A stretch of DNA of 64,000 nucleotides, taken from Cellulophaga baltica. GTDB lineage: Bacteria > Bacteroidota > Bacteroidia > Flavobacteriales > Flavobacteriaceae. Shown here one piece after another: positions 50,640 through 61,007 of this stretch (position 1 is its first letter; every line of letters starts with the position of its first letter). Both the position numbers and the translations under genes were made by a program. The notes under the pieces are model-generated. The model was not told the origin of the DNA, searched no databases, and was given only the letters and a program-made list of their open reading frames with translations. The stretch is taken from the NCBI RefSeq assembly GCF_018861125.1, contig NZ_JAHKQN010000005.1:103939-167938 (forward strand), written 5' to 3'.

Positions 50640-52559
50640 TTAATCTACATTATCATGTAAAAAAGAGTTATTAGATCGTAATTGAATATCATCATTACTA
50701 TCTTCCCCTAAAGATGTTCTTGACATCTTACTTTGTTTGTTTACATCATTTAAATTAACGCCTTTACGTTTGTAGGCTGGGTGTTTTTCAGCATCGTCAT
50801 AACGATTTGCGTTATTGCTTTGAAACTTATAATTAAAGTCTTTCAACTTTCTTTTTCTTTCTTCTGATCTACTCCTTAGCAATTCTTCTAATGGCATTTC
50901 AACAGGATCAATATCAGCATCTTCTTCAGGTGCAGGAATTGGCCTTTCTACTGTTTTCTTTTCGAAACGAACATCTTCTTCTGTAACTTTAGGCTTAACT
51001 CTCTCTACTTTTTTTGATTGAGCACCTGTTAATTCATTCTCTAGCTCCATATAATCATCAAGGCTATATCTTTTCTCGCCATCTTTATTATACTCAACCA
51101 CAGGAATTACTTCGACAGGCTCTTTTACATCCATATCTTTTACATCATCGTCTAAAGAGAATAAAACAACATTTTCTTTGTCTTCTTCTTTTAATTTTTT
51201 AGCTTCATTAGCATCAAAACCAAACAAGAACTGATTTTCTTCTGCTTTTACTGATGATACTTCAATTGGATCAACAACATCCAGTTCATTTAATTTTGCT
51301 TTTGAATCAACAATAACAAAATCATCACCAACTTTATCTGCAATTACTTCATCATAAAACACGTTAAAGTTTTTGATATAGCTTGTTGTCGGAATTAAAT
51401 CCATTTCTGGTTTTTCTTCTTCTAAAACATGCTTAACTACTTTTGGCTCTTCTTCATCTTCGACCAACTGGAATACTACATTTTCTTCACCCATTAGGTG
51501 TTGTTCAGCTTTCTGACTATCTTCTAAAGTATGAATTATCTTTTTAGATTCAGTATTAACAATAGTATCCTGTTGGTCAATATTAAAACCCGTAGCGATC
51601 ACCGTTACAGCAATTGCTTCCCCCAGTGTTTCATCTTCACCAACACCCATAATGATATTGGCACTATGGCCAGCTTCACCTTGTATATGATCATTAATCT
51701 CACCTATTTCATCAATTGTAATTTCTTTAGAACCAGAAACAATTAATAGCAGTACATTTTTAGCTCCTGATATTTTATTATCATTTAACAACGGAGAATC
51801 TAAAGCTTGCTTAATAGCTTCATTTGCTCTGGATGAACCTGATGCAGTTGCAGAACCCATAATAGCTGTACCACTATTAGAAAGTACTGTTTTAGCATCA
51901 CGTAAATCTATATTTTGAGTGTAGTGATGTGTTATTACTTCGGCAATACCTCTTGCAGCAGTTGCTAATACTTCATCTGCTTTAGAGAACCCAGCTTTAA
52001 AACCAAGATTACCATATACTTCTCTTAATTTGTTATTATTAATAACAATTAATGAATCAACATTTTTACGCAATTTTTCGATACCAGCTTGAGCTTGCTT
52101 GGTTCTCATTTGCCCTTCAAATTGAAACGGAATTGTAACGATACCAACTGTAAGAATATCCAGTTCCCTAGCCTGTTTGGCAATCATTGGTGCAGCTCCA
52201 GTACCTGTACCACCACCCATACCGGCAGTTATAAAAACCATTTTAGTATTTGTACCTAACATGTTCTTAATTTCTTCCATACTTTCTATGGCAGATTGCT
52301 CTCCTACTTCTGGGTTTGCACCTGCACCTAGACCTTCTGTTAAAGAAACACCTAATTGTATTTTATTAGGCACCACACTATTATCTAATGCTTGGGAATC
52401 TGTGTTACAAATTATAAAATCAACGCCATTTATTCCGGCTGAGTACATGTGATTTATGGCATTACTACCACCACCACCTACTCCGATGACTTTAATTACA
52501 TTACTCTGATTTTTTGGTAAATCAAATGATATACTTCCAAATTCATTACTGTTGCTCAT
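50640..52559 (-). CDS. ftsZ: Cell division protein FtsZ, with a long C-terminal extension
   Basis: 639 residues, well above the usual 380-400. The GTPase part is complete: IKVIGVGGGGSNAINHMYSA, the tubulin signature ITAGMGGGTGTGAAPMIAKQ, and the T7 loop TQNIDLRDAKTVLSNSG. From about residue 325 a highly charged linker of some 300 residues follows. It ends in a conserved-looking tip, DDIQLRSNNSFLHDNVD, in place of the standard FtsA/ZipA-binding peptide. FtsZ polymerises into the division ring at mid-cell. Long-tailed FtsZ is common in flavobacteria. It lies 46 bp after ftsA, and a terminator follows. Confidence 0.97.
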   Translation of the reverse strand: MSNSNEFGSISFDLPKNQSNVIKVIGVGGGGSNAINHMYSAGINGVDFIICNTDSQALDNSVVPNKIQLGVSLTEGLGAGANPEVGEQSAIESMEEIKNMLGTNTKMVFITAGMGGGTGTGAAPMIAKQARELDILTVGIVTIPFQFEGQMRTKQAQAGIEKLRKNVDSLIVINNNKLREVYGNLGFKAGFSKADEVLATAARGIAEVITHHYTQNIDLRDAKTVLSNSGTAIMGSATASGSSRANEAIKQALDSPLLNDNKISGAKNVLLLIVSGSKEITIDEIGEINDHIQGEAGHSANIIMGVGEDETLGEAIAVTVIATGFNIDQQDTIVNTESKKIIHTLEDSQKAEQHLMGEENVVFQLVEDEEEPKVVKHVLEEEKPEMDLIPTTSYIKNFNVFYDEVIADKVGDDFVIVDSKAKLNELDVVDPIEVSSVKAEENQFLFGFDANEAKKLKEEDKENVVLFSLDDDVKDMDVKEPVEVIPVVEYNKDGEKRYSLDDYMELENELTGAQSKKVERVKPKVTEEDVRFEKKTVERPIPAPEEDADIDPVEMPLEELLRSRSEERKRKLKDFNYKFQSNNANRYDDAEKHPAYKRKGVNLNDVNKQSKMSRTSLGEDSNDDIQLRSNNSFLHDNVD

Positions 52560-52605
52560 ACTTTGTGTATTACTGGTTATACGTGTTTTCGTCTATTCTC
52601 ATTTT

Positions 52606-53952
52606 TTATTCTGCATTGTCTAAAAAATCTTTCAATTTATCAGACCACTTATCAAAAATCGATTTTCTCGGTTTTTGTACCGTAGGTTTTCTCACTTCCT
52701 CTGGTTCTTCTTCTTGTAAAGGAGAGTTTGCTATTTTCTCTTCCTCTTTTACAAGCTCTTGTTCTTCTTTTTCAATTGCTTCTTGTTTTGCTTTGTCTTT
52801 TAAAGCATTCATTAAAAGACCTACTGCTGTTGCATATAATGGACTTGCAATTTCTTCATCAGAATCACCTGCTAAATGCTCATTAGGATACCCAATTCGC
52901 GTATCCATACCTGTTATATACTCCACCAATTGCTTTAAGTGTTTTAATTGACTTCCGCCACCTGTTAAAACAATACCTGCTATAAGTTTTTTCTTTTGGT
53001 CATCATGACCGTAATTTTTAATTTCAACATAAACCTGTTCTATAATTTCTACAACTCTTGCGTGTATAATTTTAGAAAGGTTTTTTAATGTTATTTCTTT
53101 TGGTTCTCTACCTCTTAAACCTGGTATAGAAACAATTTCATTGTCTTTATTTTCACCTGGCCATGCAGAACCAAACTTTATTTTTAAAAGTTCAGCTTGC
53201 TTTTCAATAATAGAACAACCTTCTTTAATATCTTCGGTAATAACATTACCGCCAAAAGGGATTACTGCCGTATGACGAATAATTCCATCTTTAAAAATGG
53301 CTAAATCTGTTGTTCCACCACCTATATCAATTAAAGCTACACCTGCTTCTTTTTCTTCTTGACTTAAAACTGCATCAGCTGATGCTAATGGCTCTAATGT
53401 TATACCTCCTAAATCTAGACCCGCACTTTTAATACAACGACCTACATTTCTTATTGATGACACTTGACCAACTACAACATGAAAATTAGCTTCTAACCTT
53501 CCTCCATACATACCAATAGGCTCTTTTATTTCAGCCTGCCCATCAACTTTGTATTCTTGTGGTAAAACATGAATAATTTCTTCACCTGGTAACATGATTA
53601 ATTTGTACACTTGGTTACAAAGCAAGTCTAAATCATCATCATCAATTACTTTTTCAGAATTTACTCTTGTGATATAATCGCTGTGTTGTAAACTTCTTAT
53701 GTGTTGCCCTGCAATACCAACTACTACAGAACCTATTTTTAAACCTGAATTAGTCTCAGCCTGCTCTACAGCTTGCTGAATAGATTGTATGGTTTGTGTA
53801 ATGTTATTCACAACACCACGGTGCACACCCAAACTTTTAGATTTACCTATGCCTAATATTTCTATTTTTCCGTATTCGTTTTCTTTACCAATAATCGCAA
53901 CAATTTTTGTTGTTCCGATATCTAATCCAACTGAATATTTACCTTGTTCCAT
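52606..53952 (-). CDS. ftsA: Cell division protein FtsA
   Basis: 448 residues, actin-like ATPase fold. It starts YSVGLDIGTTKIVAIIGKEN (phosphate 1), with ALIDIGGGTTDLAIFKDG (phosphate 2) and AGIVLTGGGSQLKHLKQLVE (adenosine motif). The C-terminal end RKSIFDKWSDKLKDFLDNAE could be the amphipathic membrane-targeting helix. It tethers FtsZ filaments to the cytoplasmic membrane. It lies 3 bp after ftsQ. Its charged linker before the helix (EKEEQELVKEEEKIANSPLQ) is longer than usual. Confidence 0.96.
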   Translation of the reverse strand: MEQGKYSVGLDIGTTKIVAIIGKENEYGKIEILGIGKSKSLGVHRGVVNNITQTIQSIQQAVEQAETNSGLKIGSVVVGIAGQHIRSLQHSDYITRVNSEKVIDDDDLDLLCNQVYKLIMLPGEEIIHVLPQEYKVDGQAEIKEPIGMYGGRLEANFHVVVGQVSSIRNVGRCIKSAGLDLGGITLEPLASADAVLSQEEKEAGVALIDIGGGTTDLAIFKDGIIRHTAVIPFGGNVITEDIKEGCSIIEKQAELLKIKFGSAWPGENKDNEIVSIPGLRGREPKEITLKNLSKIIHARVVEIIEQVYVEIKNYGHDDQKKKLIAGIVLTGGGSQLKHLKQLVEYITGMDTRIGYPNEHLAGDSDEEIASPLYATAVGLLMNALKDKAKQEAIEKEEQELVKEEEKIANSPLQEEEPEEVRKPTVQKPRKSIFDKWSDKLKDFLDNAE

Positions 53953-53955
53953 ACT

Positions 53956-54675
53956 TTAAATTTTGGTGCACACAACTTGATTATTATACTCTAAACTTAC
54001 CTTGCTAAAATTAGCTAAAGACTTATCTTTTGTTCCTTTTACATAAAAAGCTTTTAATTTATTAAACTTTTCATCTAAAGCTTCCGCTCTACCTAGAGAA
54101 ACAACAAAATTGTCTGTTCTAAATTTTAACTGGTATTTTTGATTTTTTACGACCTGAATACCAATAACATTTTTGTGCAAAAAATTATCACTATTGATAT
54201 GATTTAAAATCATATACAAATCTTTTAAACTGTCATCCGTAACATTACCTGTAATAACAGGCACTCTTGCGGAGTGATTTTGAGAAAGTGGCATACGCTT
54301 ACCTTCATCATCAAGATAGTATATAGAACTGCCTTCAACCCTACCAATTGGGTTTCTTTGAGCGATTTTCGTCGTCAAATTCCCATCTACGGTAAGGTAA
54401 ACTTGAGCATTTTTAACCATTTTATTGGCCTCCAAAGCATTTTCAATAGTATTCAAAACTAAATTTTCTTTAGGCATGTTTTCATACCCATGAAAATTTT
54501 GTATTAACAATTTATTAACCATGCCGTTAGTAAGGTACAAATTGTTACCATCTGTAAACTGAATATCAAGATTAGAAATGCTATTTTGTTGGTTTCTTAT
54601 ATTAGAAAAACCATATAACACAACTAATGTGACAGTCAGCAATACCATTTTCAAAATGTTCCAATTAATCTTCAT
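53956..54675 (-). CDS. ftsQ: Cell division protein FtsQ
   Basis: 239 residues: an N-terminal membrane helix (NILKMVLLTVTLVVLYGFSN), then a periplasmic domain. The POTRA-like part is recognisable by LYLTNGMVNKLLIQNFHGYE and MVKNAQVYLTVDGNLTTKIA, the latter leading into QRNPIGRVE. FtsQ joins FtsB/FtsL in the divisome. Sequence conservation in this family is low, so the call leans on position between murC and ftsA in the dcw cluster. It overlaps the murC stop by 11 bp. Confidence 0.9.
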   Translation of the reverse strand: MKINWNILKMVLLTVTLVVLYGFSNIRNQQNSISNLDIQFTDGNNLYLTNGMVNKLLIQNFHGYENMPKENLVLNTIENALEANKMVKNAQVYLTVDGNLTTKIAQRNPIGRVEGSSIYYLDDEGKRMPLSQNHSARVPVITGNVTDDSLKDLYMILNHINSDNFLHKNVIGIQVVKNQKYQLKFRTDNFVVSLGRAEALDEKFNKLKAFYVKGTKDKSLANFSKVSLEYNNQVVCTKI

Positions 54676-56017
54676 TTATCAAAGCATTTTTAATTTTTAC
54701 TACCTCTAACCCTATATCACCAGCTCCCATTGTCACTAATACTTCTGGTGATTGCAATTCTATTTCCTCTATTAAATTTGACTTATTTACTATTTTTTTA
54801 TTTTGATGACTTATTTTATCTAATAACCATTCTGATGTTACACCTTCAATAGGCTTTTCTCTTGCCGGATAAATGTCTAACAATATTACATTTTCAAATT
54901 TTGAAAGACTACTCGCAAAATCGTCAATAAAATCCTTTGTTCTTGAAAACAAATGCGGCTGAAAAACTGCCAATACTTTTTTATTCGGGTGCATTTCAGA
55001 CACCGCGCTATACACTGCATTAATTTCGGTAGGGTGATGTGCATAATCATCTATAAAAACAAACTCATCTGTTTTTATCTGATAAGAAAATCTTCGTTGC
55101 ACTCCTTTAAAACTTGCCAAGGCTTTTATTAGCTTTTCTGGTGACGCATCAGACACTAAAGCCATTGCAAAAGCGACCAAAGCATTTAATAAATTATGCC
55201 TACCAGGTTTATTAAATTTCAAATCGGTATATAATGTTGTTGGTGTTTGTACATCAAAAACATAAGCTCCGTTTTTTATTCTAATATTTTTAGCACAATA
55301 ATCTGCATCGTCTTCTATACCATACGTAAGACCATCAATTGGCAGACCATTACAAACAAATAATTTTCCACCTTTTTTTATTTTTGCTTTAAATTCCCCA
55401 AATGTTTTTTGCAATTCTTCACCTGTACCATAAATATCTAAATGGTCAGCATCCATTGAAGTAATACAAGCAACATCTGGTGTTAATTGTAAAAAAGAAC
55501 GATCAAATTCATCTGCTTCAACCACTGAATAATCAGCACCTTGATAGTAGAAATTACTATTAAAATCTTCAGAAATTCCACCTAAAAAAGCAGTCATTGG
55601 TAATTGTGCTTCTTTTAAAATATGTGCTAAAATACTAGAGGTAGTTGTTTTACCATGTGTACCTGCAACTGCAAAACAAAAAGTTTCGTTTGTAGCGATA
55701 CCTAAAACTTCAGATCGTTTTTTTACTTCAAAACCGTTTTTAAAAAAGTATTTTAATTCCGTATGATTGTTTGGTACAGCAGGTGTATATACTATTAAGC
55801 AAGTTTCTTTATCTAAAAAATTAGAATCAATTTTATCGATATCATCTTCATAATGAATTTCCATACCAACTGAAGCAAGATCTTTAGTTAACGGCGATTC
55901 TGTTTTATCATAACCACCTACATTTTTACCTAAAAAAACAAAATACCTAGCCAGGGCAGACATTCCTATGCCACCTACCCCTATAAAATATACGCTATGT
56001 ATTTGATCCATTTTCAT
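54665..56017 (-). CDS. murC: UDP-N-acetylmuramate--L-alanine ligase
   Basis: 450 residues. It adds L-alanine to UDP-MurNAc, using ATP, in the cytoplasm. The UDP-binding loop is VYFIGVGGIGMSALARYFVF at the N-terminus, the ATP-binding site VAGTHGKTTTSSILAHILKE, and the catalytic region SVVEADEFDRSFLQLTPDVA. The C-terminal half has DDYAHHPTEINAVYSAV and VFQPHLFSRTKDFIDDFASS. It overlaps ftsQ by 11 bp and starts 9 bp after murG. Confidence 0.97.
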   Translation of the reverse strand: MKMDQIHSVYFIGVGGIGMSALARYFVFLGKNVGGYDKTESPLTKDLASVGMEIHYEDDIDKIDSNFLDKETCLIVYTPAVPNNHTELKYFFKNGFEVKKRSEVLGIATNETFCFAVAGTHGKTTTSSILAHILKEAQLPMTAFLGGISEDFNSNFYYQGADYSVVEADEFDRSFLQLTPDVACITSMDADHLDIYGTGEELQKTFGEFKAKIKKGGKLFVCNGLPIDGLTYGIEDDADYCAKNIRIKNGAYVFDVQTPTTLYTDLKFNKPGRHNLLNALVAFAMALVSDASPEKLIKALASFKGVQRRFSYQIKTDEFVFIDDYAHHPTEINAVYSAVSEMHPNKKVLAVFQPHLFSRTKDFIDDFASSLSKFENVILLDIYPAREKPIEGVTSEWLLDKISHQNKKIVNKSNLIEEIELQSPEVLVTMGAGDIGLEVVKIKNALINED

Positions 56018-56026
56018 AAAAAACTA

Positions 56027-57127
56027 CTACCCAATTTTACTTTTCAATAATTTTTCTATTTCGTCAACAATAGTTTTTGTTGCGTTTGGCATTGCCATTA
56101 GCTTGCTATTATCACTTAATTCTTTTTGTTTACTTTCACTTTTGAATAACGAAGTAAATTCATTTTCAAAATGAGCATCTAAATCTTTTTCTCGTATTAA
56201 TACCGCTGCATTCTTTTCTTCGAGTGCTTGTGCATTTTTTGTTTGATGATCTTCAGCCACATTTGGCGAAGGAATATATATTACAGGTTTCCCTACAATA
56301 CATAACTCAGAAACTGAACCCGCACCAGCTCTTGAAATAACAATATCTGCTGCTGTATATGCAAAATCCATCTTGTTCACAAAATCAAGAACTTTTACAC
56401 TCACAGAATTGTATTTTTTATACTCTTCAAAATAAAGCTTACCACATTGCCAAATAACTTGAATTCCTAATTGTTTAAAGAAATCTAGCTCTTTTTCAAT
56501 CAACTGATTAACTCTACGTGCACCTAAACTACCCCCCAAAATTAGTAAAGTTGGTTTTTGAGTATCTAATTCAAAAAAAGACAAAGCATCTTCTTTTGAA
56601 ACATTCAAATCAACCAAATCACCACGAACAGGGTTACCTGTCTTCACTATTTTATCAGCAGGAAAAAACTGCTCCATCTTATCATAGGCTACACAAATCT
56701 TTTTAGCTTTTTTAGCCAATAATTTATTTGTTATTCCCGCATAAGAGTTCTGTTCTTGTAATACACATAGAACACCTTTGCTAGATGCTCTTTGCAAAAG
56801 TGGACCACTAGCAAAACCACCCGTACCAATTACTACATCGGGTTTAAATTTATTTACTATGCCACCAGCTTTCACCAAACTACTTATCAATTTAAAAGGA
56901 AACATCATGTTTTTCAGTGTCAAACTACGTTGCACTCCTGTAATCCACAATCCTTCAATTTTGTACCCAGCTTTGGGTACTTTTTCCATTTCCATTCTAT
57001 CTTTTGCACCTACAAACAAAAATTCAGCATCAGGATACCTACTTTTTAATTCGTTTGCAATTGCAACTGCCGGATAAATATGTCCGCCAGTTCCTCCTCC
57101 AGATAGTATAAATCTATAATTGTCCAC
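56027..57127 (-). CDS. murG: UDP-GlcNAc:undecaprenyl-PP-MurNAc-pentapeptide transferase
   Basis: 366 residues, GT28 family. It converts lipid I to lipid II on the inner face of the cytoplasmic membrane. Landmarks are the glycine loop [20 protein letters not shown], then [38 protein letters not shown], the second glycine loop [17 protein letters not shown], and the UDP-GlcNAc site [20 protein letters not shown]. The start overlaps ftsW by 14 bp. Confidence 0.97.
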   Translation of the reverse strand: MDNYRFILSGGGTGGHIYPAVAIANELKSRYPDAEFLFVGAKDRMEMEKVPKAGYKIEGLWITGVQRSLTLKNMMFPFKLISSLVKAGGIVNKFKPDVVIGTGGFASGPLLQRASSKGVLCVLQEQNSYAGITNKLLAKKAKKICVAYDKMEQFFPADKIVKTGNPVRGDLVDLNVSKEDALSFFELDTQKPTLLILGGSLGARRVNQLIEKELDFFKQLGIQVIWQCGKLYFEEYKKYNSVSVKVLDFVNKMDFAYTAADIVISRAGAGSVSELCIVGKPVIYIPSPNVAEDHQTKNAQALEEKNAAVLIREKDLDAHFENEFTSLFKSESKQKELSDNSKLMAMPNATKTIVDEIEKLLKSKIG

Positions 57128-58316
57128 TTAAAACTTCTAAAGGGTTCGTATCATCTATATCAACAGAACTAGGTTCTTTACTTACTTCTTTATTACTCGC
57201 ACTTAAAATAATACCAATAGCCAAACACGTCATCCAAGTTGAAGTACCACCGCTACTTATTAAAGGTAATGTTTGCCCCGTTACAGGAAATAACTCTACC
57301 GCAACCGCCATATTTATAAATGCCTGAAAAACGATTGGCAAACCAACACCGATTACCAATAATTTTCCAAAAATTGTTTGATTACCATTCGCTACAACTA
57401 CTATTCTAAATAGTAAAAGAAGGTAGAAAAAGACTAAAATTAATCCACCAACTAAACCATACTCCTCAACTATAATCGCAAAAATGAAATCGGAAGAACT
57501 CTGTGGTAAAAAGTTTTTCTGAATACTCTTACCCGCACCTTTACCAATTACACCACCAGTTGCAATCGCTATTTTAGCTTTTTCAATTTGGTAATCTGAC
57601 TCACCATCTTCACCATTCATAAAGCTCGTAATTCTACTTTCCCAAGTTGTAACCCTATTCGGAAATAAATCTGGAGCCGCTTTCGCTGTTAGAATAAACA
57701 AAGTTAAAAACAGTAAACCGCTACCCACTATTCCTAACAAATACTTAACAGGGTAACCACCTAAAAAACACAACACCATTACCATAAAAAATATAATTGC
57801 TGCAGTAGAAAAATTGGCAGGCAAAATTAACACTAAAATCACAAAAACAGGTAACCACAATGGTAAAATACTTTCTTTAAATGTAACTACTCTATCTTTT
57901 ATTTTTGTTAAATAACGCGCCACATAAGCCATTAAAACAACCGCCGCTAATGTTGATGTTTGAAACGTAAACCCTACTAAAGGCAGACGAATCCATCTAC
58001 TTGCATTAGCACCTCCAATGGTTGTACCTTGTGCCAAGGTATATACCAACAACAATATTACTATCGGCATTGTAATTAAAGATAAGCCTTTAAAAAAGTG
58101 CGTTGGAACTTTATGCACAGCATAAATAATCCCGAAACCTAACAACAATAAAAAGCCATGTTTGAACAAAAAGCTAAATGTTGTTTTTGTTCCATTCCCA
58201 ACAACGTATACCAGATTACTACTTGCGCTGTAAACTGGTAAAAATGAGAACAAAGCAAGAAGCGCTACAATAGCCCAAATTGCTTTATCACCCTTTATTT
58301 TGTCGAAAAATTCCAT
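57114..58316 (-). CDS. ftsW: Peptidoglycan polymerase FtsW (SEDS family)
   Basis: 400 residues, about ten membrane helices. The SEDS landmarks include [20 protein letters not shown] and [20 protein letters not shown], then the final loop [20 protein letters not shown]. It polymerises lipid II together with FtsI at the division site. The length is typical. It begins 10 bp after the murD stop and overlaps murG. Confidence 0.96.
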   Translation of the reverse strand: MEFFDKIKGDKAIWAIVALLALFSFLPVYSASSNLVYVVGNGTKTTFSFLFKHGFLLLLGFGIIYAVHKVPTHFFKGLSLITMPIVILLLVYTLAQGTTIGGANASRWIRLPLVGFTFQTSTLAAVVLMAYVARYLTKIKDRVVTFKESILPLWLPVFVILVLILPANFSTAAIIFFMVMVLCFLGGYPVKYLLGIVGSGLLFLTLFILTAKAAPDLFPNRVTTWESRITSFMNGEDGESDYQIEKAKIAIATGGVIGKGAGKSIQKNFLPQSSSDFIFAIIVEEYGLVGGLILVFFYLLLLFRIVVVANGNQTIFGKLLVIGVGLPIVFQAFINMAVAVELFPVTGQTLPLISSGGTSTWMTCLAIGIILSASNKEVSKEPSSVDIDDTNPLEVLSGQL

Positions 58317-58326
58317 TTATTTTATC

Positions 58327-59724
58327 TTATAAATTTTTAACTGCTGCTTTAAATTGATTACCACGGTCTTCGTAGTTATCAAAAAGATCAAAGCTTGCAC
58401 AAGCTGGTGACAATAAAACAGTATCCCCTCTTTCCGCTACCTTATATGCAACTTTTATTGCCTCATCCATAGCATATGTTTCAACCAGCAAGTCTACCAC
58501 ATTACCAAAAGCTTCTTTTATTTTCGAATTATCTTTTCCTAAGCAAATAATCGTCTTTACTTTTTCGCGTACAAATGGCATTAATGATTTATAATCATTA
58601 CCCTTATCAACACCACCAACAATCCAAACAGTAGGTGTTTTCATGCTATCTAACGCATAATAAGTAGCATTTACATTTGTTGCTTTAGAATCATTAATAT
58701 ACTCTACGTGATGAATTTTCAACACTTTCTCTAAACGATGCTCGGCACCTTGAAAATTAGTCACACTATTTCTAATGGTTGCTTTTCTAATACCAATTAG
58801 CTTTGCAGCTGTAGATGCTGCCATTGTATTTTTAAGGTTATGTTTACCTTCTAATGCTAATGAATCTGTCTTCATATTCAGTGTGTCGTTATTTAATCTC
58901 ATCGTTATATTATTGTCTTTGCTATATGCTCCTTGCTCAATTTCTTTCTCAAGAGAAAAAGGAACTAATTTTGATTTTACTGGGTGATTTGCTAACCAAT
59001 CTGTCAAGTCTTTATCGTCTGCATCATAAATCAGATAATCATCTTCTGTTTGATTTTCTGCTATCCTAAATTTTGATGCGATATAGTTTTCATACTTATA
59101 CTCGTACCTATCTAAATGATCAGGCGAAATATTTGTAATAATTGCTATATGCGGTTTAAAATCTACAATACCATCAAGCTGAAAACTACTGATCTCTAAA
59201 ACGTAGTAATCAAAATTATTTTCAGCTACCATTTTTGCATAACTATCACCAATATTACCAGCCATACCAACGCTTACGCCATCACTTTTTATAATATGAT
59301 TTGTAAGCATGGTAGTTGTGGTTTTACCATTACTACCCGTAATACCAATAACTGTTGCATTGGTGAATTTTGTTGCAAATTCAATTTCAGAAATTACAGG
59401 AATACCTTTTTCTTTTAATTTCACTATAAGAGCTACTTTATCAGGTATTCCAGGACTTTTCATAACTACATCAGCATTTAATATTAATGTCTCTGTATGT
59501 TGCTCGTCTTCCCAATTAATCTCAAAATGTTCAAGAACTTTTTTATACTTATCTTTTATTTTTCCTTTATCAGAAACAAAAACTTCATATCCTTTTTGCT
59601 TTCCTAAAATTGCGGTTCCTACACCGCTTTCTCCACCACCTAAAACAACTAAGCGGTTTCCTGTATTTATTCCTCCGAAAGAAGGGAACTTGTTACTTAT
59701 ATTTTTTTCTATTTCTTTTTTCAT
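58327..59724 (-). CDS. murD: UDP-N-acetylmuramoyl-L-alanine--D-glutamate ligase
   Basis: 465 residues from the ATG at 59724. A GTG nine bases earlier is also possible, but the ATG is preceded by GAAAGG at a normal distance. It adds D-glutamate to UDP-MurNAc-L-Ala. The core begins RLVVLGGGESGVGTAILGKQ at about residue 24, so the protein has an extra N-terminal piece of some 23 residues (KKEIEKNISNKFPSFGGINT). The ATP site is IGITGSNGKTTTTMLTNHII, with ISPDHLDRYEYK and INDSKATNVNATYYALDSM. Confidence 0.95.
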   Translation of the reverse strand: MKKEIEKNISNKFPSFGGINTGNRLVVLGGGESGVGTAILGKQKGYEVFVSDKGKIKDKYKKVLEHFEINWEDEQHTETLILNADVVMKSPGIPDKVALIVKLKEKGIPVISEIEFATKFTNATVIGITGSNGKTTTTMLTNHIIKSDGVSVGMAGNIGDSYAKMVAENNFDYYVLEISSFQLDGIVDFKPHIAIITNISPDHLDRYEYKYENYIASKFRIAENQTEDDYLIYDADDKDLTDWLANHPVKSKLVPFSLEKEIEQGAYSKDNNITMRLNNDTLNMKTDSLALEGKHNLKNTMAASTAAKLIGIRKATIRNSVTNFQGAEHRLEKVLKIHHVEYINDSKATNVNATYYALDSMKTPTVWIVGGVDKGNDYKSLMPFVREKVKTIICLGKDNSKIKEAFGNVVDLLVETYAMDEAIKVAYKVAERGDTVLLSPACASFDLFDNYEDRGNQFKAAVKNL

Positions 59725-59763
59725 ATTCAACACCTTTCAATTTTGAAAAGTTGCTATTGAATG

Positions 59764-60984
59764 TTATCGCACCTTTAATGTCACAATTGTTATAATTGTC
59801 AATAAGATTCCCACAATCCAAAAACGAGTTACAATCTTACTTTCATGGTATCCTTTCTTCTGATAATGGTGGTGCAAAGGGGCCATTAAAAAAACACGCT
59901 TTCCTTCTCCTGTTTTCTTTTTTGTGTATTTAAAATACCCTACTTGTAACATTACCGAAATTGACTCCGCAAAGAAAATTCCGCATAACACCGGTATCAA
60001 TAATTCTTTTCTGATAATAATTGCCACAACAGCAATAACACCACCGATAGTTAAACTACCCGTATCACCCATAAAAACTTGTGCAGGAAACGTATTGTAC
60101 CATAAAAAACCAACTAAAGCTCCAATAAATGCACCTAAAAAAACTACCAATTCACCTGCTCTAGGAATGTACATGACATCTAAATAATTAGAAAAAATAA
60201 TATTCCCCGATATCCAAGTTAATATCGCTAATGCTAGCACTATTATGGCGGAGGATCCTGCGGCCAAACCATCAATTCCATCAGTTAAGTTAGCACCGTT
60301 TGATACTGCAGTTACTATAATTATCACAAAAAGGATAAATATTACCCAAGTATACTTTTCAGCGCCGTCACCCATCCAAGAAATAAAAACTGAATAATCT
60401 AACTCGTTATTTTTCAAAAAAGGAACGGTTGTTTTTGCCGCCTTAATTTCTGCTCCAACTTGTTTTTCAACTGTAAAAGATGGTGTAATTATTGTTTTAC
60501 TACGTTCTTTCATTGTTACTTCAGGGTGGAAGTATAGCGTTGCTCCAACTATTAAACCAAGTACCACTTGCCCTAGCACTTTAAACTTACCTTTTAAACC
60601 TTCTTTATCTTTTTTAAAGACTTTTATATAATCATCAACAAAACCAATGATTCCCATCCAGATTGTTGTCACAATCAATAAAATCACATAAATATTATCA
60701 AGCTTTGAAAACAATAACACAGGAATTAAAGTTGCCATAATAATAATTAAACCACCCATTGTTGGCGTACCTGCTTTCTGTTTTTGACCATCTAAGCCTA
60801 AATCACGAACCGTTTCTCCAATTTGCTTTTTCTGTAGAAAAACAATCACCTTTTTACCATAAACGGTAGCGATTAGCAATGATGTTAATATTGCTAGTGC
60901 CGCTCTAAAAGTGATGAACTGAAAAAGTCCCGCACCTGGCAGATCATAATTTTTTTCTAAAAATTCAAATAAGTAGTATAACAT
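59764..60984 (-). CDS. mraY: Phospho-N-acetylmuramoyl-pentapeptide transferase
   Basis: 406 residues, longer than the E. coli enzyme (360) because of an insertion of some 40 residues in the periplasmic loop (residues about 150-190, [20 protein letters not shown]). It makes lipid I at the cytoplasmic membrane. Catalytic landmarks are [73 protein letters not shown] and [20 protein letters not shown]. It lies between murE and murD. Confidence 0.97.
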   Translation of the reverse strand: MLYYLFEFLEKNYDLPGAGLFQFITFRAALAILTSLLIATVYGKKVIVFLQKKQIGETVRDLGLDGQKQKAGTPTMGGLIIIMATLIPVLLFSKLDNIYVILLIVTTIWMGIIGFVDDYIKVFKKDKEGLKGKFKVLGQVVLGLIVGATLYFHPEVTMKERSKTIITPSFTVEKQVGAEIKAAKTTVPFLKNNELDYSVFISWMGDGAEKYTWVIFILFVIIIVTAVSNGANLTDGIDGLAAGSSAIIVLALAILTWISGNIIFSNYLDVMYIPRAGELVVFLGAFIGALVGFLWYNTFPAQVFMGDTGSLTIGGVIAVVAIIIRKELLIPVLCGIFFAESISVMLQVGYFKYTKKKTGEGKRVFLMAPLHHHYQKKGYHESKIVTRFWIVGILLTIITIVTLKVR

Positions 60985-61007
60985 TTTACGTTAATTCTTA
61001 GTCTTAG

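Noticed and set aside
52560-52605. Separate promoter for ftsZ in the gap after ftsA
   Set aside because: The 46 bases contain no TAnnTTTG match on the minus strand; read-through from the dcw cluster is enough to explain expression.
52514-52951. Plus-strand frame of 145 residues opposite ftsA/ftsZ
   Set aside because: It lies antisense to the well-supported ftsA and the ftsA-ftsZ gap, with no promoter and serine-rich composition typical of a shadow frame.
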